A stretch of 64,000 nt of DNA, taken from the NCBI RefSeq assembly GCF_029504735.1, contig NZ_JAQFIP010000004.1:124001-188000 (forward strand). The letters are read 5' to 3'. The DNA is from Ereboglobus sp. PH5-10. Its GTDB lineage: Bacteria > Verrucomicrobiota > Verrucomicrobiia > Opitutales > Opitutaceae. The position numbers were made by a program, and so were the translations under genes. The notes under the pieces are model-generated. The model did no database searches, was not told where the DNA came from, and saw only the letters and a list, made by a program, of their open reading frames with translations. Shown piece by piece: positions 26,044-33,676 of the stretch (positions are counted from its first letter, which is position 1; every line of letters begins with the position of its first letter).

Positions 26044-26454
26044 TTACAAATTAAACATTATGGGGATTTGCATGTAACAGTTAACAGGGGCTCCGTCCTT
26101 TTTAGCCGGACTAAAATTCCACTGTTCGACGGCAGCTTTTGCCGCATCCCCAAACAACTCGTGCGTTGCCTTCACTACTCGAACATCTGTGACACGCCCC
26201 TCCTTGTTCACAATAAACCTAACAACAGCCTCCCCCGTGATTCCGTCATCCTTGAGCATACGCGGATAAACAGGTCCCGCCCTAGGACCACGAGGTTTGG
26301 GCATGGCGTCCACTTCTTTTAACGCATATGTTCCAGCGGGTGCGACAAATGGCGCCTCGGCAGAGGCGCTTTGGGGTGTGTTCGATGCGCAGCCGCTCAA
26401 TGCGACCAGCAGTGTTGCGATAATCAGGGCAATCAAGCATTGGGGATTTTTCAT
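26044..26454 (-). CDS. Lipoprotein with TonB C-terminal domain, copy 2
   Basis: 136 residues with lipobox VALSGC and a TonB-C domain: YPRMLKDDGITGEAVVRFIVNKEG, AAKAAVEQWNFSPAKKDGAPV and IPIMFNL. It aligns with the neighbour along its whole mature length, so a tandem duplication is likely. The pair runs in one direction, this copy first. Moderately low GC compared with flanking genes. Confidence 0.82.
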   Translation of the reverse strand: MKNPQCLIALIIATLLVALSGCASNTPQSASAEAPFVAPAGTYALKEVDAMPKPRGPRAGPVYPRMLKDDGITGEAVVRFIVNKEGRVTDVRVVKATHELFGDAAKAAVEQWNFSPAKKDGAPVNCYMQIPIMFNL

Positions 26455-26623
26455 GGCGGGTTTTGCGGCACATCACGCGTCAAAAACAAAATCTGTGCAA
26501 GCGCAAAGAACCCCGAGCACTCGGTTTCATCTTTTCCATACCAACGGGCACTCGTTTCCGCAAAAGCAGACTGGCAGTTTGCGGGGCGATTCGTTTTTGT
26601 GGGCTCAAATTTTATCTCGAACA

Positions 26624-28150
26624 GTGAGCACGCACACACATTACGACGTCGCCATCATCGGCGCGGGCATGTCCGGCCTCGCGGCCGGCATACGCCTCGC
26701 GCACTTTGGCAAGCGCGTGTGCATCTTCGAGCGTCACAACGCCCCCGGCGGACTCAACGGCTTCTACTCCATCGCCGGGCGCAAATACGATGTCGGACTG
26801 CACGCAGTCACCAATTACGTGCGTCCCGGAGTCAAGGGCACGCCGCTCACCAAGCTCCTCCGCCAGCTCCGCATCGACCGCGACGAGTTCGCCCTCTGCG
26901 AGCAAAAACAATCGCGGGTCACCTTCGGTCCGCGCGGCGCCGCCGGCTCGGTTTCGCTCCGGTTCACAAACGATTTTGCCGTCTTCGAAAACGAGGTCGC
27001 TCAAAACTTCCCCTCGCAAATCGACGGCTTCCGCGCGCTTGTCGCCGCCGTCCGCGCGCACAACGAAGTGTCGCTCGACGCAAAACCCGTTTCCGCGCGA
27101 GAAATCGTGCGCCGGCACATCGCCGATCCGCTTCTCGAGGACATGCTCTTCTGCCCCGTCATGTATTACGGCAGCGCGCAGGAGCACGACATGGAGTGGA
27201 GCCAGTTTGTGATCATGTTCAAGGCGCTCTTCTTCGAGGGTTTTGCGCGCCCCTTCGACGGAGTGCGCGTGATCATCCGGGTGCTTCTCGAAAAATATCG
27301 CGCCGCCGGGGGCGAGCGACGCATGAAGTGCGGGGTGAAAAAAATCATCACCCGTGAAAACCGCGCCGCCGCGCTCGTGCTCGACAATGGCGAGGAGATC
27401 ACCGCCACGCACATCCTCAGCAGCATCGGCGCGGTGGAGACGGAGGCGTTGATTGAATTTTCGATTTTCGATTCTCGATTTTCGATTGGTGGAGCTGCCG
27501 CTCCATTTTCGGATTGGCGCGGAAGCGCCCAATCGAAAATCGAGAATCGAAAATCGAAAATCCCCGAGGGACGCTTGAGCTACGTCGAAACCATCACCGT
27601 GCTCAACCGACAACCCGCCGACTTCGGCTGGGGCGACGACACGATCATTTTCTTCAACGACTCCCCGCGCTTCAACTACGAGCGCCCCGAACATGCGCAA
27701 GTGGACACCCGCAGCGGCGTGATTTGTTTTCCAAACAACTTCGCATACCCCGGCGACCAACAGCTCCCCGAGGGCCTTTTCCGCTGCACCTGCCTCGCCA
27801 ACTACGATCTTTGGAAAAACCTTTCCGACAGCCCCGGCGAATATCGCGCCGCCAAGCAACGCTGGTTCGGCGACATCGCCGCGAGCGCAAAACGATTCCT
27901 CCCGCCACTCGCGCAGCCCGCCGCGCTCGAATCCGCGACCGTGGCAACCGACATGTTCACGCCGCTCACAATCACGAAGTTCACCGGGCACGCCGCCGGC
28001 GCGATCTACGGCTCGCCCGTAAAAAACCGGCCGGGGCGCACCGCGTTGGACAACGTGTATCTCTGCGGCACCGACCAGGGTTTCCTCGGCATCATCGGCG
28101 CCATGCTCAGCGGCATCTCGATGGCAAACTATCACGTCCTGCAAAAGTAG
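26624..28150 (+). CDS. FAD-dependent oxidoreductase of the CrtI/phytoene desaturase superfamily
   Basis: 508 residues from a GTG at 26624. The N-terminus is a Rossmann FAD site YDVAIIGAGMSGLAAGIRLA with a GG doublet (APGGLNGFY). The C-terminal VYLCGTDQGFLGIIGAMLSG is the usual FAD-closing motif of CrtI, MAO and retinol-saturase relatives. Residues 278-313 are encoded by an in-frame heptamer repeat (copy D). With the repeat removed, the flanking residues EALI and PEGRLSY would adjoin in the same frame. Substrate unknown; no carotenoid genes are nearby. Confidence 0.88.
   Translation: MSTHTHYDVAIIGAGMSGLAAGIRLAHFGKRVCIFERHNAPGGLNGFYSIAGRKYDVGLHAVTNYVRPGVKGTPLTKLLRQLRIDRDEFALCEQKQSRVTFGPRGAAGSVSLRFTNDFAVFENEVAQNFPSQIDGFRALVAAVRAHNEVSLDAKPVSAREIVRRHIADPLLEDMLFCPVMYYGSAQEHDMEWSQFVIMFKALFFEGFARPFDGVRVIIRVLLEKYRAAGGERRMKCGVKKIITRENRAAALVLDNGEEITATHILSSIGAVETEALIEFSIFDSRFSIGGAAAPFSDWRGSAQSKIENRKSKIPEGRLSYVETITVLNRQPADFGWGDDTIIFFNDSPRFNYERPEHAQVDTRSGVICFPNNFAYPGDQQLPEGLFRCTCLANYDLWKNLSDSPGEYRAAKQRWFGDIAASAKRFLPPLAQPAALESATVATDMFTPLTITKFTGHAAGAIYGSPVKNRPGRTALDNVYLCGTDQGFLGIIGAMLSGISMANYHVLQK
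27455..27562. repeat. Heptamer-bounded interspersed repeat, copy D, in frame within a coding gene
   Basis: 108 bp = exactly 36 codons. TTTTCGA units at the left and inverted units at the right, with the GGAGCTGCCGCTCC hairpin inside. It contains no stop in the frame of the oxidoreductase and yields a peptide ending [15 protein letters not shown]. Only coding copy found in the window. Confidence 0.9.
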
Positions 28151-28181
28151 GCGCGCGCTTGCGAGGCCCCTCGCAAAAAAA

Positions 28182-28802
28182 TCACTCCAGCAGAAACGCC
28201 ACTTGCACGCCGGGGCCGTGGACACCCTCGATTAAAATCCCCTCGACATCGGCCGTGCGCGAGGGGCCGGTGCACCAGATTACGTTCGGGTCGACGGGCA
28301 TTTTTTTCAGGGCATCCGCCACGTCCGCAAAAATCTGCCCGCGTTTCAGCACCGCCACATGCGTCCACGGCGCGAGCGCGGCGAGACGGCTCGAAGTCGT
28401 CGCGTCCGTCAGCACCAGCGAGCCGGTTTCCGCAATCGCGGCCTCCGCGCGCGTGATGCCGAACTGATACTCATCGACCCGCGCGCGATCAAATATCGTC
28501 TCAACCGCGCAGCCCGCCGCCGCCAGCGCCTCGCCGAACAGCGGCAGCAATTCCGGGTCGCAATAACCGTGATGCAGGTTTTGCCCGTGCAGCCAGTCGG
28601 CGAGCACCGCCGGCTTGCCCGAAAGGGGCGTGCCGTGCACGAGCTTTGCGCGCTCGCAAAACGCCGTCCACAAATCGCCATTGCGATCAAGCGCGGGCAT
28701 TACCGCCACGTCGTCGTCAAATTCTGGATACGGCGCGCGCTCCTTGAGCGGCGCGAGCGCGTCGTTCACGCGCTTTAAAATGGCATCACGGGAAGCAGTC
28801 AT
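28182..28802 (-). CDS. lutC: LUD-domain protein LutC, L-lactate utilisation
   Basis: 206 residues from the ATG at 28802. The LUD fold is visible in FGITRAEAAIAETGSLVLTDAT, followed by LAPWTHVAVLKRGQIFADVADAL and WCTGPSRTADVEGILIEGVHGPG, the nearly invariant LutC C-terminus. LutABC oxidises L-lactate through iron-sulfur and LUD subunits. It follows lutB with an 11-bp gap. LutA (two CCG domains) is not present on either side. Confidence 0.93.
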   Translation of the reverse strand: MTASRDAILKRVNDALAPLKERAPYPEFDDDVAVMPALDRNGDLWTAFCERAKLVHGTPLSGKPAVLADWLHGQNLHHGYCDPELLPLFGEALAAAGCAVETIFDRARVDEYQFGITRAEAAIAETGSLVLTDATTSSRLAALAPWTHVAVLKRGQIFADVADALKKMPVDPNVIWCTGPSRTADVEGILIEGVHGPGVQVAFLLE

Positions 28803-28813
28803 GGCTGGAAGGG

Positions 28814-30211
28814 TTATTTCGAGGCTTGTTGTTTGCGAGTTTTCATCCATGCGCGGAATTTTCCACCGCGCCATTTGGGCATGCCGCGGGTGCGCACCCA
28901 CGCCTTTCCGTAGGACGGCATCAGGAACGCCGGATACAGTGCCGACAGGCCTCCCGTTTTCATGGCGGCTTTCCAAAGCGATGGATGATTCGCCAGCGTG
29001 CCGAACGCGCCCATCGGCGGCGTGTCGGCGGCGGCGACTTTGCTGTGCTCGCGCTTGCCGCGATCCCGCAGCCGCAGCAGCAAATCGGGTATTGGTATGT
29101 TGACCGGGCAGACCTCGTTGCACGCGCCGCAAAGCGAGGACGCCTTTGGCAGGTCGGCCATTTCGGGAAAATTGTCCCCGGCGAGCAAAGGCGAAAGCAC
29201 CGCGCCGACCGGCCCCGGATAAACGGCGCGGTAAGCGTGGCCGCTCGCCTGCCGGTAAACCGGGCAGACGTTCAGGCACGCGCTGCAACGGATGCAGCGG
29301 AGAATGGCGCGGCAGTCGTCCGCGAGCACGCGCGCGCGTCCGTTGTCCACGAAGATGACGTGCATTTCCTCCGGTCCGTCGGGCTGGTTCGCCGAGCGCG
29401 CGCCGCCGATGAACTCGGTGTAGGAGGTGAGCTGCTGCCCCGTCGCCGAGCGCGCGAGCAGGTTTAGAAACACGCCGAGGTCGCGGTCGCGCGGCACGAT
29501 TTTTTCAATGCCCACGAGCGCGATGTGAACCTTTGTCGCGGCAATCGAAAAGCGCGAGTTGCCCTCGTTTGTCACAAGCACGATGCGGCCGCTTTCCGCC
29601 GAGACAAAATTGGCCCCCGACAAACCCACGTCGGCCGCCAGATATTTGTGGCGCAAAAACTGACGCGCGCGCGCCGTGATCACCCCGGGATCGTCGTTGT
29701 AGGAGCCGAGTCCGTTTTTCTCGAACGACGCCGCGATTTCACGCCGGTTTTTGTGGATGATCGGCTTGACGATGTGCGACGGATGATCGTGGTCGATTTG
29801 GATGATGAACTCGCCGAGGTCGGTTTCCAGGCATTCCATGCCGCGCTTTTCAAGATAGTCGGCGAGGTGGATTTCCTCGCTCACCATCGTTTTGGCCTTC
29901 ACCATTTTTTTCGCGCCGCGCGCCTCCATGATGCGATGCACGTGCGCGCACGCCTCGCCGCCGTCAACCGCCCAGTGCACGCTCACGCCGTTCGCCCGCA
30001 GGCGCGCCTCGACTTGCGGCAGGTAGGTGTCGAGGTTTTCGATTGTGTGCTGCTTGATCCGTCCGGCGAGCCGGCGGAGATGATCCGGGGTTGGGTAGGA
30101 AGTGTTGAGCGAGCGAAGCCGCGCGTCATAGCCGGATTTGGTGCCGTCATAAACGGATGCGCGTTTGCCGGCGGACAGCTTGGCGGCGTATTGGTCAATT
30201 GGCTGGTGCAT
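28814..30211 (-). CDS. lutB: Iron-sulfur LUD protein LutB, L-lactate utilisation
   Basis: 465 residues. An LUD domain (about 60-300) includes the CoA-transferase-like SLSGANFVSAESGRIVLVTNEGN region (here VGLSGANFVSAESG). It is followed by two [4Fe-4S] ferredoxin motifs: CIRCSACLNVCPVYRQ and CGACNEVCPVNIPIPDLL. A DUF3390-like C-terminal tail follows. The ATG at 30211 begins the conserved protein (MHQPIDQYAAK). The pair lutB-lutC is transcribed together and diverges from trpF. Confidence 0.94.
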   Translation of the reverse strand: MHQPIDQYAAKLSAGKRASVYDGTKSGYDARLRSLNTSYPTPDHLRRLAGRIKQHTIENLDTYLPQVEARLRANGVSVHWAVDGGEACAHVHRIMEARGAKKMVKAKTMVSEEIHLADYLEKRGMECLETDLGEFIIQIDHDHPSHIVKPIIHKNRREIAASFEKNGLGSYNDDPGVITARARQFLRHKYLAADVGLSGANFVSAESGRIVLVTNEGNSRFSIAATKVHIALVGIEKIVPRDRDLGVFLNLLARSATGQQLTSYTEFIGGARSANQPDGPEEMHVIFVDNGRARVLADDCRAILRCIRCSACLNVCPVYRQASGHAYRAVYPGPVGAVLSPLLAGDNFPEMADLPKASSLCGACNEVCPVNIPIPDLLLRLRDRGKREHSKVAAADTPPMGAFGTLANHPSLWKAAMKTGGLSALYPAFLMPSYGKAWVRTRGMPKWRGGKFRAWMKTRKQQASK

Positions 30212-30354
30212 TTCGATGCGGGGAATTGTGAAAACAAAACATGCGTTTATGATTGAAGTCGAGCAAATGGAAAATCGTCCTTTTGCCCGCATGATGTTCG
30301 CCGGGCATATATTTTATCCGTGAAATTCGGGCCGCGCGGGGTTAATGTTTCCCC

Positions 30355-30993
30355 ATGATAAACGGCATTCAGGTGAAGGTTTGCGGAATCACGTCGCTCA
30401 TTGACGCGGAGGCGGCGGACCGGGTCGGCGCGGATTTTCTCGGGTTCGACCTCAGTCCGAAATCGCCGCGCCACGTGCCGGTGGAGGTTTATCACAACAT
30501 TGTCACGCACCTGCCCTACAGAAAAAAAATCGCCGTCATGACGGAACCCCGCGAGGAGGAGTTGCGCCATGCGCTGGCGATCGGGTTCTCCCTCGCGCAA
30601 ATCCACCTCAAACACACGACGCCGCTTGAGCAGATTGAGAAATGGTCGCGCACGGTCGGCGCGCGGCACCTGTGGCTCGCGCCGGAGCTTCCGCCCGAAA
30701 TGGACGTGCCCGGCGAATGGCTGCCGCTGGCCGACGGTTTTCTTCTGGATCCGTTTTGCGCGGGCGAAAACACGCGCGACTCCGGCGACTGGCAAAAGTT
30801 CGCGCGGCACCGCGAGGCGCATCCGGACAACCTGTGGATACTCTCCGGCGGGCTGACTGCCGACAACGCGGGCGAGGCCGTGAACAAAAGCGGCGCGCGT
30901 TTTGTCAACGTGAGCGGCGGCGTTGAGATTTCGCCCGGCGTAAAAAACGCGGACAGCCTGGAGGCGTTCGCCCGCGCGCTGCGGCAAAGATAA
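30355..30993 (+). CDS. trpF: Phosphoribosylanthranilate isomerase
   Basis: 212 residues, TIM-barrel enzyme that performs the Amadori rearrangement of phosphoribosylanthranilate in tryptophan synthesis. The N-terminal VKVCGIT strand carries the catalytic Cys10; the general acid Asp sits in the FLLDPF strand. The phosphate site is ILSGGL and FVNVSGGVEISPGVKNADS. The usual 'VDVNSGVE' is VNVSGGVE here. It is not next to other trp genes. The spacing to comF is 55 bp. Confidence 0.92.
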   Translation: MINGIQVKVCGITSLIDAEAADRVGADFLGFDLSPKSPRHVPVEVYHNIVTHLPYRKKIAVMTEPREEELRHALAIGFSLAQIHLKHTTPLEQIEKWSRTVGARHLWLAPELPPEMDVPGEWLPLADGFLLDPFCAGENTRDSGDWQKFARHREAHPDNLWILSGGLTADNAGEAVNKSGARFVNVSGGVEISPGVKNADSLEAFARALRQR

Positions 30994-31048
30994 AGCCGCC
31001 ATGGAAATGACTGACCGATTGGGGCGCGCCGGGCATCCGCCGGCTTGA

Positions 31049-31846
31049 ATGGGCTTGATGCCCGGGCCGTTTGGTGGCGTGCTTTGCGGCATGCCGTTTA
31101 CCCCCGGACATCTTGCGCGCGGATTAAGCGAGACGCTGTTCCCTCCGATATGCGCGCACTGCGACGGCATTGTCGGGCATGGTGAAAACTTGGGTGCACT
31201 TCGGCATGTTTGCGCAAAGTGCGAGGCGCGGATCGAGTTTGTCGGCGAGCCATGCTGCTCGACGTGCGGGCATCCGTTTTACGGGGAGCTGGCGGGCGAG
31301 CGCGTGTGCGAGCACTGCGAGGATTTGGCGCCGGCTTTCAACGAGGGGCGCACGGCGGTGCTGTTTCGCGGCGCGGCAAGGGCGCTGATTCACGAGCTGA
31401 AATATCATGGCGCGCGTTATGTGCTGCGCGACATCGAGACTATTTTGCGCCGCTCGCCGCGCGTGCTGGAGCTCGCCCGCGGCGCGACGCTCGTGCCGGT
31501 GCCGCTGCATCCCCGAAAGGAGCGCGAGCGCGGCTACAACCAGGGGCGCCTTGTCGCGGAATGCCTTGCGCGCGCGGCGGGGGGCGAGGCGTCGGGAACG
31601 CGCGTGAAAATGCTTTTGCGGCGCGTGGTGGACACGGTTTCACAAACCGCGCTCGATCGCGCCACCCGGCGAAAAAACCTGAAGGACGCGTTCTCGCTGG
31701 TCCGCGGCGCGCGCGTGGACGCCGCCGCGAAGCACGTGATTGTTGACGACGTGTTCACCACCGGCTCCACACTCAACAGTTGCGCACGGGTGCTGCGCCG
31801 CGCGGGTTGCGAAAACCTGTTTGTGATCACGTTCGGCCACGGATAA
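31049..31846 (+). CDS. comF: ComF family amidophosphoribosyltransferase-like protein
   Basis: About 265 residues; the true start may be an internal ATG (31058 or 31091). The N-terminus is a double zinc ribbon (CAHCDG, CAKCEAR, CSTCGHPF, CEHCED). The C-terminal phosphoribosyltransferase-like domain has VPLHPRKERERGYNQ and the PRPP-binding loop HVIVDDVFTTGSTL. ComF proteins support DNA uptake in naturally competent bacteria. No other com gene is nearby. Confidence 0.88.
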   Translation: MGLMPGPFGGVLCGMPFTPGHLARGLSETLFPPICAHCDGIVGHGENLGALRHVCAKCEARIEFVGEPCCSTCGHPFYGELAGERVCEHCEDLAPAFNEGRTAVLFRGAARALIHELKYHGARYVLRDIETILRRSPRVLELARGATLVPVPLHPRKERERGYNQGRLVAECLARAAGGEASGTRVKMLLRRVVDTVSQTALDRATRRKNLKDAFSLVRGARVDAAAKHVIVDDVFTTGSTLNSCARVLRRAGCENLFVITFGHG

Positions 31847-31872
31847 CCGGCGGAACAAAATAGCAGGGGCGC

Positions 31873-31907
31873 GCATTCCATTTGGAATGCGGCCGGCGTC
31901 CTTTTTT
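31873..31907 (+). terminator. Weak terminator candidate after comF
   Basis: GCATTCCA and TGGAATGC form an 8-bp stem with a TT loop; a T-run (31902-31907) follows after an 11-nt gap. The spacing is not canonical. Confidence 0.35.
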
Positions 31908-32354
31908 CTACTCCCGCGAATCAACCACGATTGTCACGGGGCCGTCGTTGACGAGCGCGACCTGCATCATCGCGCCGAACTCGCCGCATGCGACGGGGCG
32001 GCCAAGCACGGCGCTCAAGTGGGCGAGGAATTGCTCGTAGAGCGGACGAGCCCCGGCGGGTTTCGCCGCGCGATGAAACGAGGGGCGCGAGCCTTTGCGG
32101 CAGCTCGCGATCAAGGTGAACTGGCTGATCACGAGCGCGCCGCCGCCGGTGTCAACGAGCGAGCGGTTCATCGCGTTTGCATCGTCGGAAAAAATGCGCA
32201 GCGCGGCGCACTTTTCGGCAAGCCAGCATACGTCATCGACCGTGTCGCCCTCGGCAATCCCAAGGAGAATCACCAGCCCCGCGCCGATTTCGCCGCGAAC
32301 CTCACCATCAATGGTGACGCTGGCTGATGTGACTCTTTGGACGACTGCGCGCAT
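31908..32354 (-). CDS. dtd: D-aminoacyl-tRNA deacylase
   Basis: 148 residues. DTD hydrolyses D-aminoacyl-tRNA. It begins [18 protein letters not shown], contains the active-site SQFTL and the GP motif in [11 protein letters not shown] at the C-terminus, with length and motifs all typical. It is convergent to comF and next to fabV on the same strand (41-bp gap). Confidence 0.95.
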   Translation of the reverse strand: MRAVVQRVTSASVTIDGEVRGEIGAGLVILLGIAEGDTVDDVCWLAEKCAALRIFSDDANAMNRSLVDTGGGALVISQFTLIASCRKGSRPSFHRAAKPAGARPLYEQFLAHLSAVLGRPVACGEFGAMMQVALVNDGPVTIVVDSRE

Positions 32355-32395
32355 AAAACAGCTCTACGGCGGGACGGGCGCGCCCCACCCTGTTA

Positions 32396-33586
32396 TTATT
32401 CCGGCATCGTTTGGTGCGGTTCGACCGCGGCCTCGTAGTTGACGCCGGGCAGGCCGAAACCGAACAGGCGCAGGAACTCGCTGCGGTAGCCGGCCATGTC
32501 GGTAAGCTCGTCGAGGTTTTCAGTGGTGACATGCGGCCAAATCCTGGCGGTTTCTTCCTGCACGTCGGCGCGCATCTCCAGGTTGTCAACGCGCACGCGT
32601 CCGCCGTCGTCGAATGTGAGCGCGGAGTCGTTATACATCTGCGTGGCGAAGAGGCGTTGCATTTGCTCGATGCATCCCTCGTGAAGACCCTTTGCCTTCA
32701 TCACCTTGTAGAGGATCGAAATGTAGAGCGGCACGACGGGGATTGCCGAGCTGGCCTGTGTGACGAGCGCCTTGTTGACAGAGATGAAGGCGCGTCCGTA
32801 ACCGTGCGCCTTGAGTGTGGCGTCGATTTTTTTGGCGGCGCGCTCAAGGTCGATCTTGGCCATGCCGATGGTGCCGTTTTTGTAGATGGGCCAGGTGACT
32901 TCGGGGCCGATGTAGGAAAACGCGACCGAGGTGGCGCCGGGCGCGAGCACGCCGGCCTTGAGAAGCGCGTCGATCCACATTTCCCAATCCTCGCCGCCCA
33001 TGACCGCGACGGTGTCGTCAACGTCGGCGCCGGTGGCGGGTTCGAGGGTGATGTCGGAAACGACGCCCTTGTCGGTGTCGACGGTTTTTGCGGTGTAGGC
33101 GGAGCCGATGGGCTTGAGACAGGATTTGTGAACAACGCCGGTGCGCGGATGCTGGCGGCGGGGCGAGGCGAGCGAATAAACGACGAGGTCAACCTGGCCG
33201 AGGTCGGCCTTGATGGTGTCGATTGCTTGCTGCTTGATCGCGTCGGAATAGGCGTCGCCGTTTATGTTTTTCGCATAACGTCCGGCTGCGCGCGCGGCCT
33301 TGGTGAACGCGATTGTGTTATACCAGCCGGGTGTGCCGAGGCGTCCGTCGTCCGAGGGGCGCTCAAAGAAAACGCCCAGCGTGTCGGCGCCGGCCCCGAA
33401 GGCCGCCGTGATGCGCGAGGCGAGGCCGAAACCGGTCGATGAGCCGATGACGAGCACTTTTTTCGGGCCGTTTTTGATCGGGCCTTTGGCGAGCACATGG
33501 TCGATCTGTTGCTGCACGTGGGCGGCACAGCCGGTCGGGTGCGCCGTGACACAAATGAATCCGCGAACTTTGGGCTTTATAACCAT
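32396..33586 (-). CDS. fabV: Enoyl-ACP reductase, FabV type
   Basis: 396 residues, the usual FabV length, last step of fatty acid elongation using NAD(P)H. The glycine-rich nucleotide site is [15 protein letters not shown] (45-58). The catalytic segment is [21 protein letters not shown], with Tyr225, Tyr235 and Lys244 in the Y-x8-K arrangement specific to FabV. The ATG at 33586 begins the conserved [10 protein letters not shown]. FabV enzymes are commonly poorly inhibited by triclosan. FabI is not seen in the window. Confidence 0.95.
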   Translation of the reverse strand: MVIKPKVRGFICVTAHPTGCAAHVQQQIDHVLAKGPIKNGPKKVLVIGSSTGFGLASRITAAFGAGADTLGVFFERPSDDGRLGTPGWYNTIAFTKAARAAGRYAKNINGDAYSDAIKQQAIDTIKADLGQVDLVVYSLASPRRQHPRTGVVHKSCLKPIGSAYTAKTVDTDKGVVSDITLEPATGADVDDTVAVMGGEDWEMWIDALLKAGVLAPGATSVAFSYIGPEVTWPIYKNGTIGMAKIDLERAAKKIDATLKAHGYGRAFISVNKALVTQASSAIPVVPLYISILYKVMKAKGLHEGCIEQMQRLFATQMYNDSALTFDDGGRVRVDNLEMRADVQEETARIWPHVTTENLDELTDMAGYRSEFLRLFGFGLPGVNYEAAVEPHQTMPE

Positions 33587-33676
33587 AAGGACTGCGAGAT
33601 TGGGCGCGCGGGCGGTCTCGTCAAGAGTTGCGAAAAACGGGCACGCGCGCGTTTTCACGCGTCGGTTCACACTCCG

